From positions 1 to 39,987 of the forward strand of contig JAJTWY010000026.1 in assembly GCA_021463165.1 (NCBI GenBank): 39,987 bases of DNA, written 5' to 3'. Under the pieces are notes generated by a model. It had not been told where the DNA came from and ran no database searches. It saw only the letters and a program-made list of their open reading frames with translations. Both the position numbers and the translations under genes were made by a program. Below are positions 1 through 11,794 of the stretch, piece after piece (within the stretch, counting starts at the first letter, position 1; every line of letters starts with the position of its first letter). The DNA comes from Pyrinomonadaceae bacterium. GTDB taxonomy: Bacteria > Acidobacteriota > Blastocatellia > Pyrinomonadales > Pyrinomonadaceae.

Positions 1-189
1 CCGAGTGAGACGATCAACGGCGGAGCGGGCGGAGACACCGCGACAACGCTCACGATGGAGCAGATCCAGAAGATGACACCGGACCAGATCAACGAGAGAA
101 ACAATGCCGAGTTCGCGATCCAATTAAAATCGGTTGAAGAACGACTTGCGGCGGCGGTTTTGTCAAAGCTTGACAAGCGTACTGTGTGA
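1..189 (+). CDS. C-terminal end of an unknown protein (partial)
   Basis: An open frame enters from the left edge and ends at TGA 187-189, giving 62 residues. The visible part starts with a Gly/Thr-rich stretch and continues as a charged, probably helical tail containing MTPDQIN and SVEERLAAAVLSKL. No family is recognisable. It lies 21 bases before the next plus-strand gene, so the two may be co-transcribed. The start and most of the protein are outside the window. Confidence 0.5.
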   Translation, partial: PSETINGGAGGDTATTLTMEQIQKMTPDQINERNNAEFAIQLKSVEERLAAAVLSKLDKRTV

Positions 190-210
190 CTGCAAACTTA
201 ATTCATTGAC

Positions 211-831
211 ATGACGATCAACGACCTCGGCCCCAGAGTTGTCAGTGTTTGGGAAGGCCTACGCCCGGTGACAAAAAAAATGCTTGTCGGTGCTCTTCAG
301 GCATCAGGAACAGGCCCCATCTCCTCAAAGACCACAAAATTTCATTACGATGCCCACGCCGACTGGGAGGTCAGTCGTTTGCTCACCGCGCTCGATGAAC
401 AATCGAAAAATTCAGATTTTCGTAATGACAAAGAAAAACTGGGCGAGATAAAGCAGCTTGCTGATACGTGTGTTCGTGTCCTCGAAGCTCAATCGGCATC
501 GGCCGAGGTCTTCATCCAGCTTGCCGAACGGGCTGTGAAAGAAAACGATTTCAACCGTCTCGACCGGTTGGCCGATCACCTTTCCGAAAGGTATTCCGCC
601 GGAGAGATCGCTGAGATCGTTCGGCAAACCGAGATCCCGCAGATCCGTGCTATCGCCTACGAGACCCTTGCGATGATGCCCGTGCCGCAGATCGTTCCGC
701 TTCTTGATGACCCGCTCTACTCGGGCATCGCAGCAGCGGCGCTCGAGCAAAAAGCATTTGAATTTGAATCGGACGAGGCTCGAGACCTGCTCGATCAGTT
801 CGACGAGCCTTTGAACCACCAGGGACAATAG
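211..831 (+). CDS. Hypothetical helical protein, 206 aa
   Basis: This is a complete ORF of 206 residues without a signal peptide or membrane segment, so it is probably cytoplasmic. It looks almost entirely alpha-helical. The second half (about residues 100-190) has short paired helices with patterns such as IPQIRAIAYETLAMM and VPQIVPLLDDPLY, which resemble HEAT/armadillo-like repeats, but I cannot assign a family. It follows the partial upstream gene by 21 bases and is convergent with the next gene, whose last codon directly abuts its stop. Function unknown. Confidence 0.6.
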   Translation: MTINDLGPRVVSVWEGLRPVTKKMLVGALQASGTGPISSKTTKFHYDAHADWEVSRLLTALDEQSKNSDFRNDKEKLGEIKQLADTCVRVLEAQSASAEVFIQLAERAVKENDFNRLDRLADHLSERYSAGEIAEIVRQTEIPQIRAIAYETLAMMPVPQIVPLLDDPLYSGIAAAALEQKAFEFESDEARDLLDQFDEPLNHQGQ

Positions 832-1218
832 CTATTTTGTTTCCTTGCTCTGATCTTTCGGCTCTTTTCGGGGCCATTTGTTGCCAAAACCCCACCGAAA
901 CGGCGTCGGAAGCCAGGAAACGGCACCGATCCGAACACCGTAATACATCATGTTGGCGAGGACCTGTCGTTTCCATCCCTTCCCTTTCGAGAGGACGCAG
1001 GATCTAAGGCGCTTGTCGGCGGCCCTTCTCTCAGATAATGAGCCGCCGAAGTAATAATCCTTGTCGTGTTCAACGCAGCAGTCGGCATAGTTTCCGTCCG
1101 GAAACCAGGAGCAATTGTCGCTCTTGAATTCCTTGGGCATCACACGGCCTTCCGCCTTCTGCCCGAACGAACCCCCGGCACAAGCAAGTAAAACAAGAAT
1201 GACAAGCCCATGCCTCAT
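832..1218 (-). CDS. Small exported phospholipase A2-like protein
   Basis: The protein has 128 residues with a hydrophobic N-terminus ending in SFGQ around residue 20. This is a signal peptide; LLAC could alternatively be a weak lipobox. The body carries DCCVEHDKDYYFGG at about residues 46-59, which matches the phospholipase A2 active-site signature CCxxHDxCY with the His-Asp pair and a downstream Tyr. Phospholipase A2 enzymes hydrolyse the sn-2 ester of phospholipids with calcium. The second motif Cys is replaced by Asp, and I do not see a clear calcium loop. The start lies six bases after the glyA stop on the same strand, so it is probably translated from the glyA message. The family call rests on this one motif. 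Confidence 0.55.
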   Translation of the reverse strand: MRHGLVILVLLACAGGSFGQKAEGRVMPKEFKSDNCSWFPDGNYADCCVEHDKDYYFGGSLSERRAADKRLRSCVLSKGKGWKRQVLANMMYYGVRIGAVSWLPTPFRWGFGNKWPRKEPKDQSKETK

Positions 1219-1224
1219 TAGGAG

Positions 1225-2523
1225 CTACATCGACACCTTATCCACCGCATCGTTTGAACGAAGCCGCGAAGGATACATTGGGAACCGCGCCGTTATCTCA
1301 GCCACTTCACGCTTAACGCGAGTCCTGACCTCGTCAGACTCCGGATCCTGAATAACCTCACCGATCATCGACCCGATCCTGGCCATCTCGGCCTCCTTCA
1401 TCCCACGGGTCGTGAGAGCCGGCGTGCCGAGCCGAATTCCCGAAGCGATAAACGGCTTGTTCGTATCAAATGGGATCGTATTTTTGTTGACGGTGATACG
1501 TACCTCGTCGAGGGCCTTTTCAGCCGCTTTGCCGGTGATGCCTTTTCCGTCCATGAATACGTCAACGAGCAGCAAATGATTGTCCGTTCCGCCCGAAACG
1601 ATCCGAAGCCCGGCGCCTTTCAGGGCCGAGACAAGGGCCTGGGCATTCGCAAGCACCTGCTGCTGATACGACTTGAATTCGGGCCTCAGAGCTTCGCCGA
1701 ATGAGACAGCCTTGGCCGCGATGATGTGGACGAGCGGCCCGCCCTGAACCCCCGGGAATACGCGTCGGTTCAGGTCAGCGGCAAATTCCTCCTTGCACAT
1801 CGCCATGCCCCCACGCGGCCCGCGAAGCGTCTTGTGAGTCGTGGTCGTGACGAATTCGCAATGCGGCACGGGCGACGGATGCAGCCCCGTGGCCACCAGC
1901 CCCGCGATATGAGCGATATCCGCCATAACCTTGGCACCGACCGACCGCGCTATCTCGCCGATACGCGCAAAATCGATCGTACGCGGATATGCCGACGCCC
2001 CGCAGATCAGCAGCTTCGGCCGCGATTCTTCGGCTATTCTCTGCAGCTCGTCGTAATCGATCTGCTCGGTATCCTTGTTCACGCCATAGTCAGCGACCCT
2101 GTAGTTGATGCCGGAAAAGTTCAGCGGATGCCCGTGCGTGAGATGGCCGCCGTGCGACAAGTTCATTCCGAGTATCTGGTCACCGTGCTCCAATGCCGTC
2201 AGCAGCACCGACATATTCGCCTGCGCACCGCTGTGCGGCTGAACATTTGCGTGATCGCATCCAAAAAGCTGCTTCGCCCGCTCGATCGCCAGATTCTCAA
2301 CTACATCCGCAAACTCACACCCGCCGTAATACCGCTTGGCCGGGTACCCTTCGGCATACTTATTCGTGAACGCCGTGCCCATCGCCTGCAAAACCGCCTC
2401 AGACACAAAATTCTCCGACGCGATCAGCTCCAAACCGTCGGTCTGACGCCGAACTTCGTCATCTATGGCTCTGCTGATCAAAGGGTCGACGGTCGCAATA
2501 TCAGCACTAAAGAAGTTTTCCAT
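1225..2523 (-). CDS. glyA: Serine hydroxymethyltransferase
   Basis: This PLP enzyme interconverts serine and glycine while charging tetrahydrofolate with a one-carbon unit in the cytoplasm. The 432 residues match the usual bacterial length. The N-terminal [11 protein letters not shown] block, the [15 protein letters not shown] segment and the PLP-lysine motif [14 protein letters not shown] (Schiff-base Lys 231) are all present. The start at [13 protein letters not shown] fits the family. No gene is seen in the 249 bases between its start and the ligA stop, so it probably has its own promoter there. The phospholipase-A2-like gene follows six bases after its stop. Identification is secure. Confidence 0.98.
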   Translation of the reverse strand: MENFFSADIATVDPLISRAIDDEVRRQTDGLELIASENFVSEAVLQAMGTAFTNKYAEGYPAKRYYGGCEFADVVENLAIERAKQLFGCDHANVQPHSGAQANMSVLLTALEHGDQILGMNLSHGGHLTHGHPLNFSGINYRVADYGVNKDTEQIDYDELQRIAEESRPKLLICGASAYPRTIDFARIGEIARSVGAKVMADIAHIAGLVATGLHPSPVPHCEFVTTTTHKTLRGPRGGMAMCKEEFAADLNRRVFPGVQGGPLVHIIAAKAVSFGEALRPEFKSYQQQVLANAQALVSALKGAGLRIVSGGTDNHLLLVDVFMDGKGITGKAAEKALDEVRITVNKNTIPFDTNKPFIASGIRLGTPALTTRGMKEAEMARIGSMIGEVIQDPESDEVRTRVKREVAEITARFPMYPSRLRSNDAVDKVSM

Positions 2524-2772
2524 AATTGTTGAATAGCTAGGTCTCTGTTTACTCGTTCCTGGTAGAGTCGCGCCCCGTGAATACGCTCAAACAAAATAGC
2601 CCTGCTGCTCGTTTGTCGAGAACCCCGGCAGCATATCGATCCACGCAAACTCGTTCTTTGGATTATACAACCAATCTTACCGCCGTGCCTGTTATCGACA
2701 AGATTGAGCATCAAAACCCTGCCGAGCGCACGTCGAGTCGCCGGGTGGCCAAATCCGGTGACCAGGTGATCC

Positions 2773-5804
<3,032 letters not shown>

Positions 5805-5818
5805 CTCTTCAGCCCGAT

Positions 5819-6562
5819 TCAGTCTTCGTACAAAAGATATGCGGGTTTTACGTTGTCACGGCGAAATCCTCGGGCGACGAGCCCCTTCGCGAAGGCCGCC
5901 TCGAATTCATTCCTGATGCGGATCTGTTCCGCAAGCGCCCCTTCCGCTCCTTGCTCAACGAAGGAATACCAGTCCGGCATTATCTCGATCACCGCGGCGA
6001 TCTCTCGTGTTTCCTCAAAACCCTCGCCGGCCGCCAGTGCTTCGACCTTTGGGCTCGAAAGGTGCCATTCAGCAAATAGCCGGTCGCTGGCAAGGCCTAT
6101 CTTCTGCCCGGGTGCGGTCGTGTAATCGACCCCGTAGAAGTTAGCCTCGTACTGGCTGACACTCGCCCCGAGTTTCTCCAAATTGAAGTAGGCGTTGCGG
6201 GCTTTCACCGGCTCGAACGTCCATTTCACATACTTGACACCAACGGCCAAGGCCCGTTCCCGTTGGGCCCATTTCAGCCGTCGGCCAATTCCATAGCTCT
6301 GATAGGCAGCATCTACCGCGGTCATATGCGAATAGAATGCCCGCTGGCCCCGCATGAAGGCAGGCAGGCTAAGAACAAAACCGACCATCCTCTGGCCATC
6401 AAAAGCGCCGAGCGTAAATCCGCCGGCATTTCGCGTCACGATGAGGTGCCGAACCGGCGAAAGTTCGACCTCGGGAAGGGCAAAGACCTCACGTTGGAGC
6501 TGTACGCATTCGGCGAGCTCGGCGAGTGTTGTACACTCGCGAATTTCTATTTGTTCATCCAT
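5819..6562 (-). CDS. GNAT-family acetyltransferase (COG3375-like)
   Basis: The predicted N-acetyltransferase of 247 residues starts at MDEQIEIRECTTLAE. The GNAT fold is visible as an N-terminal strand/helix, the beta-4 region VGFVLSLPAF and the acetyl-CoA loop YQSYGIGRRLKWAQRERA. The long C-terminal half (TFEPVKARNAYFNLEKLG) matches the 'predicted GNAT superfamily' group COG3375. The frame stays open to 6634, but that would add a hydrophobic leader and run into the divergent promoter, so the start at 6562 is preferred. It ends 14 bases before the Rieske gene and is probably in its operon. Substrate unknown. Confidence 0.8.
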   Translation of the reverse strand: MDEQIEIRECTTLAELAECVQLQREVFALPEVELSPVRHLIVTRNAGGFTLGAFDGQRMVGFVLSLPAFMRGQRAFYSHMTAVDAAYQSYGIGRRLKWAQRERALAVGVKYVKWTFEPVKARNAYFNLEKLGASVSQYEANFYGVDYTTAPGQKIGLASDRLFAEWHLSSPKVEALAAGEGFEETREIAAVIEIMPDWYSFVEQGAEGALAEQIRIRNEFEAAFAKGLVARGFRRDNVKPAYLLYED

Positions 6563-6627
6563 CGAGTTGATAACCCACGATCCGAAAAAAATCGTACCAA
6601 ATGCAAAAACGAAACGCGAAAAATCGC

Positions 6628-6657
6628 TTAACATTTGCGGGCCTCGTCTGCTATATT
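6628..6657 (+). promoter_or_regulatory. Promoter for the DUF4388/J-domain gene
   Basis: TTAACA (6628-6633) and TATATT (6652-6657) are separated by 18 bases, each matching five of six consensus positions. The expected transcript start near 6664 lies downstream of the first possible ATG at 6635, which supports the start at 6710 for the following gene. Confidence 0.55.
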
Positions 6658-6709
6658 GTATTTGGCCTTGGTTGCTCCCAGCACCCCGCCGTACCTTCGC
6701 TCAAAAAAG

Positions 6710-8266
6710 ATGACGCCGCAATCCGCTTTGGAAGTAAATGGAGCGTTATTGAACCATCCGTTCGCTGAACTGCTCGTCGAGATCGCGCATGCGCGGCTCA
6801 ATGGCTCGCTGCGTGTGTCGAGCGGCGAGAAGAAGTGCGTCGTTTACTTCAAAAGCGGCCAAGTGGCATTTGCGGCATCCAATTCCCGCTCGACGCGGCT
6901 ATACGAGATGCTGCTCGCGAAAGGAAGGTTGAAAAAAGAGGATCTTGCGCAGATCCCGAATTTTTCGAACGACTTCGAGATCACAAAGTTTTTGGTCAGC
7001 AAGGCTATCCTTTCGCAGTCGGAGAGTGACCAACTGTTTCGCGACCAGGTTTTAGCGATCGTTCTCGACCTTCTCGTTTGGCCGTCGGGTGAATGGGTCT
7101 TCAGCCCGCTCGCACGGATCCGCGACGGTCTCGCCTTTGAGATCGAGTTAACTGGCCATCTGCTCAACTACAGCCGCTGCCTTAGCGAAAGCGAAATCCT
7201 GAATCGTTTTCGAACATTGGATGAGACCTTCCGTCGGACCGAGAAGACCGGGACCGATTTCGATCTAACGATGGAGGAAGGGTTCATTCTATCGCGCCTC
7301 GACGAAGGCCCGCTCTCGGCGTCGGAACTGATCACGTTGTCGACGATGCCCGAGGCAAAGGTACTGCATTCGCTTTATACTCTGTGGCTCGGAGGACTGC
7401 TGATCCGCGGCGATTGGAATCCGGCTTTCACCCCGCATGTCGTTGCCGCGATCAAGAACGCAAGGCTCGAATTGCGCGCAGAAGCACGAGCCGACGCAAA
7501 ACCCATCGCGGACATCAAGCCGGAGCCAACCCAAAAGCCGTCGCAGGAACAAAATCCCCAACCTGCGGCAGCTGTGCCTCAAGAGATCTCGCTGGAAGAC
7601 TATCTTGACCGCGTTGAAAACGCGGCAACCTATTACGACATCCTCGGCGTTGACGTGAAAGCCGAGGCCGACGAGCTAAAGCGTGCATACTTCCACCTCG
7701 CCAAGAATTTCCATCCTGACCGTTATCACGCCGAGGGCGGCGTCACCCTCAAGAGGATCCAGCAGGCGTTCACTCAGCTAGCCCAGGCGCACGAAACGCT
7801 CAAGAGCGCCGAATCACGCGAAGTTTACGACTATCGCGTCAGAAAGGAGCTTGAGAAACGCGAAAGGCGAGAGGAATCCGGCGAAACGGGAACGCAGCAA
7901 ATGCAGCGAGAACAGGCGACCGAGAATTTCGACCGTGGATTCAGCCTGTTGATGGAGAATGACCCGGCTTCCGCTCTCCCGTTCCTGGCCAGGGCAGCCC
8001 ATTTCCAACCGCAGAATGCGCGCTATCGTGCATTTTACGGCAGGGCCCTCGCCTTCGATGAAAAGAGCCGCTTCAAAGCCGAGGCAGAATTCCAGGCCGC
8101 TCTTAAGATCGACCCGAACAACCCGACATTCCGCATCATGCTCGCCGAATTCTTCCTTCAGTTCAACCTCAAGAAACGTGCTGAAGGCGAATTGACTCGC
8201 CTCCTCGCGATATTTCCAAGTAATCGCGAAGCGAAGGAACTGCTCGAGCGGGTAAGAAATAGCTAG
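6710..8266 (+). CDS. DUF4388 + J-domain + TPR protein
   Basis: The protein has 518 residues and three parts. Residues about 8-150 form a DUF4388 (PatA-N-like) domain, seen in GALLNHPFAELLVEIAHARL and VVYFKSGQVAFA. A Pro/Gln-rich linker follows. Residues about 305-372 are a J domain with YYDILGVD and an intact HPD (His 335). The C-terminal 120 residues contain tetratricopeptide-like helices (ALPFLARAAHFQPQNARYRA). J domains recruit and stimulate DnaK. DUF4388 domains occur in two-component and gliding/motility regulators, so this is probably a signalling adaptor that engages Hsp70. The start is chosen from the promoter position; an upstream ATG at 6635 is less likely. An HD-GYP gene follows 85 bases later. 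Confidence 0.85.
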   Translation: MTPQSALEVNGALLNHPFAELLVEIAHARLNGSLRVSSGEKKCVVYFKSGQVAFAASNSRSTRLYEMLLAKGRLKKEDLAQIPNFSNDFEITKFLVSKAILSQSESDQLFRDQVLAIVLDLLVWPSGEWVFSPLARIRDGLAFEIELTGHLLNYSRCLSESEILNRFRTLDETFRRTEKTGTDFDLTMEEGFILSRLDEGPLSASELITLSTMPEAKVLHSLYTLWLGGLLIRGDWNPAFTPHVVAAIKNARLELRAEARADAKPIADIKPEPTQKPSQEQNPQPAAAVPQEISLEDYLDRVENAATYYDILGVDVKAEADELKRAYFHLAKNFHPDRYHAEGGVTLKRIQQAFTQLAQAHETLKSAESREVYDYRVRKELEKRERREESGETGTQQMQREQATENFDRGFSLLMENDPASALPFLARAAHFQPQNARYRAFYGRALAFDEKSRFKAEAEFQAALKIDPNNPTFRIMLAEFFLQFNLKKRAEGELTRLLAIFPSNREAKELLERVRNS

Positions 8267-8351
8267 GCCCCGATCAAACCCTGCAAGGCCGGACGGATAA
8301 AATCAGGCTCCCGCTTGAAACTTCATTCTAAAACAGGCGAAACTATTTAGC

Positions 8352-8975
8352 GTGCAGAGTATTTTCGCCAACAGCACCGAAACCGATCAAGATCTGCTCA
8401 AGATAGCGGCAAAGATCGATGAATTCGAGGGCTATCACAGCGCGCACGGCCAGCGCATCGCCGCTATCGCCGATGTTATCGCGTCACACTTCAACCTCGC
8501 TTCGCGCGACCGCTTCTTTCTGCAGCAGGCCGCCCTCGTCCACGACATCGGCGAGATGCATATGAATCGCGAGTACATACGCGTGCCGAGGAAACTTAGC
8601 GACAGCGAAAGGCTCGATCTCCAGCGGCATCCGGTCATCGGCGAACAGGAGGCCTCGAAGCTCGGCCTGCCTCGAGGCACACAGCTTATTATTCGCTGGC
8701 ACCACGAATGGTGGAACGGATCAGGTTATCCCGACGGGATCGAAGCTGAAGAGATCCCGCTGGCCGCGCGCATCCTGCGCGTATCCGACACCTACGCGGC
8801 ATTGACCGCATCGCGGCCCTTCAGAGGAGCAATGTCTGCCGATGATGCCGGGAAATATCTTATCGAATGGGCCGGAATAGAATTTGACCCGACCGTCGTC
8901 AAAGCATTTAAGGCGGCCGCAGAGAACGCGCGGGCCAAAGCGGCCCAGCAAACGCCGCAGACGATAGCCACCTGA
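8352..8975 (+). CDS. Stand-alone HD-GYP domain protein
   Basis: The protein of 207 residues begins at GTG. It is an HD-GYP phosphohydrolase with H64-D65 in LVHDIGEMHMN, the double-His motif HHEWWNGSGYPDG (about 117-129) and DTYAALTASRPFRG. HD-GYP domains usually hydrolyse cyclic di-GMP. The GYP motif is intact, so activity is plausible. There is no receiver or sensor domain, so regulation would have to come from a partner; the DUF4388/J-domain protein encoded just upstream is a candidate. It is nine bases from the following gene and probably co-transcribed with it. Confidence 0.88.
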   Translation: MQSIFANSTETDQDLLKIAAKIDEFEGYHSAHGQRIAAIADVIASHFNLASRDRFFLQQAALVHDIGEMHMNREYIRVPRKLSDSERLDLQRHPVIGEQEASKLGLPRGTQLIIRWHHEWWNGSGYPDGIEAEEIPLAARILRVSDTYAALTASRPFRGAMSADDAGKYLIEWAGIEFDPTVVKAFKAAAENARAKAAQQTPQTIAT

Positions 8976-8983
8976 TCTAACCT

Positions 8984-9916
8984 ATGCACGGCCAAACAAA
9001 GATCTCACCAAAAAGCTGGCTCGCTTTTGACCTCAACGTCCTGAGGCGACTGACATTCTCGTCCGTTGCCCTGCCCTTTGCTGAGCAAACGGCGTTGGGA
9101 GCATACCTTAAACGATGGAATGCCGGCGTCTCGGCGAATGATCCATTGCAGTTCGCGTATATTCGAGCGCTGTGCCGGATACAGAACCATGCCGAGAAGC
9201 TAGAACAAACGGACGTTGACACGGTCCTCGAGGATGCCTACGTTCCGGGCTATCGGCCCGACAATGAAGCACTTGTTGCATGGTTCGGCGAAACAGATGC
9301 GTGGTGGTTCGACAATGTCAAAAGGAACATCGACCGCCTTCAGACGCCCGTCAAGAAAGCTCTGGCATCGACGATCGTCCTCGCGACCGGTGATTATGCC
9401 CTATCGTTTGACAAGGATACGCGGGAACTTCGCCAGCCTCTGTCGAATGTGTTTCGGCGGCTTTGGACCGTTCAGCCGTCGCCCATAGACAATGGCCGCG
9501 ACAATCCGTGTTCAAACCGCATCGCGGACGATTTCGTGGCGGAAACGCAATCGGACCTTATGTTCCTGAGGCTCCCGCACCCGCACGCGCACACGCACCG
9601 CACCCATCTCGGCCGCGCCGCCTGGCGCGAAGAGTGGATCCGTGGAGGCGACAGCTTCTGGCCCGAACTCGAGGGACAGCTCCACGGCAGGCTCGGGGCC
9701 GCGACCGAAACCAAATCGCAATACCTGCATCTGCTCGAAGAAACGCTTCGCCGCGCATCCCATATCAAGAAATGGGCCATTGCCCACATTGAGGACGGAT
9801 TTATACAGACCCAGGATATCGCGGACACTATCGCCTCGATCCGTCGCGTCGATACGGTATTTACAAAGGATTTTTCCGAATTGACGGGCACCAAAGCGGT
9901 CATCATTACCGCATGA
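8984..9916 (+). CDS. Possible catalytically degenerate D12-class adenine methylase
   Basis: The protein has 310 residues. Residues about 25-70 (VALPFAEQTALGAYLKRW, then VSANDPLQFAYIRAL) resemble the SAM-binding FxGxG region and acidic ND motif of D12-class N6-adenine methyltransferases. The C-terminal part (ETLRRASHIKKWAIAHIEDG) resembles the region after the catalytic motif. Where a DPPY motif is expected, the sequence reads FLRLPHPHAHTHRTH, so the catalytic residues are absent. The glycines of the SAM motif are also poorly kept. It may be a non-catalytic DNA-binding relative or an unrelated protein. No restriction enzyme is adjacent. The resemblance is by eye only. Confidence 0.45.
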   Translation: MHGQTKISPKSWLAFDLNVLRRLTFSSVALPFAEQTALGAYLKRWNAGVSANDPLQFAYIRALCRIQNHAEKLEQTDVDTVLEDAYVPGYRPDNEALVAWFGETDAWWFDNVKRNIDRLQTPVKKALASTIVLATGDYALSFDKDTRELRQPLSNVFRRLWTVQPSPIDNGRDNPCSNRIADDFVAETQSDLMFLRLPHPHAHTHRTHLGRAAWREEWIRGGDSFWPELEGQLHGRLGAATETKSQYLHLLEETLRRASHIKKWAIAHIEDGFIQTQDIADTIASIRRVDTVFTKDFSELTGTKAVIITA

Positions 9917-9961
9917 TCGCTTACCATAGCGTACGCCGGTCGGCGCGGCTATCGGGCGGAT

Positions 9962-11314
9962 TCACGTCGATCCCAGTTCAACATCTCCGCCGGCTGACGC
10001 CGAAGGTTCTGCCTTTTCCCTGACAAACCACACGACCCCGGCCATCGCCGACAGGATGCCGGACAGCACCGTCAGCGTCTGCGGCGTAATGTAGTACATC
10101 AGTTCGCTCGAAATATAGCTCGAAAGGCCGAACATCGTCAGTTCGGCGCCGCGGTCAAGCGTCGAGATACGGCCTCGGATGTGATCGGGCAGACTTCGCT
10201 GGAACATCGTCTCCTGGACGGCATATTCGACGCCCACGATCGCCCGCGAAACAAATGCAATGGTCGCGAACAGCCACAATGTCGGCGCCGCCCCGCCCGC
10301 AGCAAAGAGCACTCCATGAGCTATCAATGCCCAGCCGATGAACCAATGGTTTATGCCCTTGCGGTCGAGATATATTGACGCCCGACGGGCGATCAGCATT
10401 CCAAGCGCGAGGCCGAAACCGGTCGCGGTCCACATCATCGCGACGGCGACATCCGGGTTCCATTTCTCTGTCTCGGCAAAATAGACACCGCCTAGCCGCT
10501 CGAAAATAACATTGATCGACCCGCCGCCCGTTGCCCATATGACGTTCATGATCAGGATCGTGAACGCGAAATGATTCTTGACCGTGTAAACAAGGCCTTC
10601 GCGGAGCTCGGTCAGGAACGGGTCGCGCTCGGCCGGCGTCACGTAATTTGGCTGTTCCGAGGGCGGCGTCCGGCGGCGTCGAAGACTAAGGGACGACATT
10701 CGGGCACCGGTCGTTTCGTCGCGAGTGGCTTCCTCCGGGATCAGCCATACCGTGTAGGCCGAGACCACGAACGACGCGGCGTTGATGATGAAAGCGACCT
10801 TGTAGCCGAACGCATACGCCGCCCACCCGCCGAGGGCCGACCCTATCGCCATCAGCAAGAATCTCGTCGAGAAAAGCAAGGCCGTCGCGGCCAGCAGGCC
10901 TTCTTTTCCTGCGAGATTCGGCGCCGCAGCGTTCTTTGCTCCGTCGAAGAATGCTCCGAAGAAATGGAGCAGAACGGTGGCGAGATAGGCGATCCAAAGA
11001 TCGCCCGGATCGCTGACCAGCAAGAACGACAGTGCGATGACGGCCCGCAAAAGGTCAGTCCATATCATCACCTGACGCCGCGAAAATCTATCAACGAACG
11101 TTCCGGCGATCGGCGAGGTGAGAGCGAAAGGAAGCAGCCTCGCAACAAAAAATAGGCCGGCAGCCGTCGGCGAAGCATCCGAGACCATCCGCACCAAGCC
11201 CAGGCCGGCAATAAAATTGAACCAGTTACCAAGCTCTGAGATGAATTGGCCTATGAGCAGATTGCGGAAATTCCGGTTCCCGCCGATCAACTCGCCGTAG
11301 GTCAGCGAATGCAT
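9962..11314 (-). CDS. MFS transporter (EntS / MFS_3 type)
   Basis: This integral inner-membrane transporter of 450 residues has about twelve hydrophobic segments. The MFS motif-A-like loop GTFVDRFSRRQVM follows TM2, and a long cytoplasmic loop (about residues 205-240, RMSSLSLRRRRTPPSEQ) lies between the halves. The overall pattern fits the MFS_3 / enterobactin-exporter-like group. The gene begins 37 bases after the arsR stop on the same strand and has no evident promoter of its own, so it is probably co-transcribed with arsR. That suggests a role in arsenical efflux, as known for other MFS proteins such as ArsK and ArsJ. I find no cysteine in it, so thiol binding of As(III) by the transporter is unlikely. 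Confidence 0.85.
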   Translation of the reverse strand: MHSLTYGELIGGNRNFRNLLIGQFISELGNWFNFIAGLGLVRMVSDASPTAAGLFFVARLLPFALTSPIAGTFVDRFSRRQVMIWTDLLRAVIALSFLLVSDPGDLWIAYLATVLLHFFGAFFDGAKNAAAPNLAGKEGLLAATALLFSTRFLLMAIGSALGGWAAYAFGYKVAFIINAASFVVSAYTVWLIPEEATRDETTGARMSSLSLRRRRTPPSEQPNYVTPAERDPFLTELREGLVYTVKNHFAFTILIMNVIWATGGGSINVIFERLGGVYFAETEKWNPDVAVAMMWTATGFGLALGMLIARRASIYLDRKGINHWFIGWALIAHGVLFAAGGAAPTLWLFATIAFVSRAIVGVEYAVQETMFQRSLPDHIRGRISTLDRGAELTMFGLSSYISSELMYYITPQTLTVLSGILSAMAGVVWFVREKAEPSASAGGDVELGST

Positions 11315-11351
11315 CTAGATAGAATAGAGGTTTGAGATGGGTTTGTCAGAC

Positions 11352-11726
11352 TCAGCCTCGGGGTGTTATCGCGACCAGCCCCGAGGGTGCACAGCAGACG
11401 GCCTTCAGCTTCTCGCGGTCTTCGTTCATCACGGGGTCGTTCTCGAGCAGCTTCATCGTGGAATCGAAGACCGCCTTTGCGTCAGGGTCGATCGGTTCGC
11501 TGATGCGGTAATGCATCCACTTGCCATCGCGGCGGCTCGCAACAAGCGAGGCCCTTTTGAGATAGGCCAAATGGCGAGAGATCTTTGGATTATTCGTTCC
11601 AAGCGCCTCGGCAAAAAAACAAACGCAGACCTCACCTCCGCGCATCAGGTTCAGCAAACGCAGCCGCGTCCTGTCCGCAAGGGCCGAAAAAAACAACTCA
11701 GGATCGAAACCATTCCTACCCGCCAT
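11352..11726 (-). CDS. arsR: ArsR-family arsenic-responsive repressor
   Basis: This winged-helix repressor of 124 residues is of the ArsR/SmtB family. The DNA-recognition region reads GTNNPKISRHLAYLKRASLV, followed by the wing RRDGKWMHYRI. The metal site has C34-x-C36 (GEVCVCF), as in classic ArsR ELCVC sites but without the third Cys, plus a vicinal C111-C112 pair near the C-terminus. As(III) binding would release it from DNA. It is divergent from arsI across 115 bases that contain a palindromic operator. A perfect TGCTATAAT -10 ends eight bases before its ATG, so its mRNA may be leaderless. Confidence 0.93.
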   Translation of the reverse strand: MAGRNGFDPELFFSALADRTRLRLLNLMRGGEVCVCFFAEALGTNNPKISRHLAYLKRASLVASRRDGKWMHYRISEPIDPDAKAVFDSTMKLLENDPVMNEDREKLKAVCCAPSGLVAITPRG

Positions 11727-11733
11727 GAAAAAA

Positions 11734-11742
11734 ATTATAGCA
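11734..11742 (-). promoter_or_regulatory. Extended -10 of the arsR promoter
   Basis: On the minus strand the sequence is TGCTATAAT, a perfect extended -10. The expected transcript start falls at about 11727, one base before the arsR ATG, and no Shine-Dalgarno sequence is present. This points to a leaderless message. Confidence 0.6.
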
Positions 11743-11757
11743 TATTACATTTATGGC

Positions 11758-11786
11758 TTGACATAATTGTTTGGAGCATCTATTCT
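11758..11786 (+). promoter_or_regulatory. arsI promoter
   Basis: A perfect -35 TTGACA (11758-11763) and a -10 TATTCT (11781-11786) are separated by 17 bases. The expected start near 11793 lies immediately before the palindromic operator, so a bound repressor would block initiation or clearance. Confidence 0.6.
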
Positions 11787-11794
11787 CTGGAATA

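Noticed and set aside
2524..2772. Short open frames between glyA and ligA
   Set aside because: No ribosome site, no recognisable domain, and overlap with gene ends. The region is more likely the glyA promoter area.
10571..11155. 194-residue plus-strand frame in the MFS gene
   Set aside because: Arg/Gln-rich shadow of the transporter coding strand.
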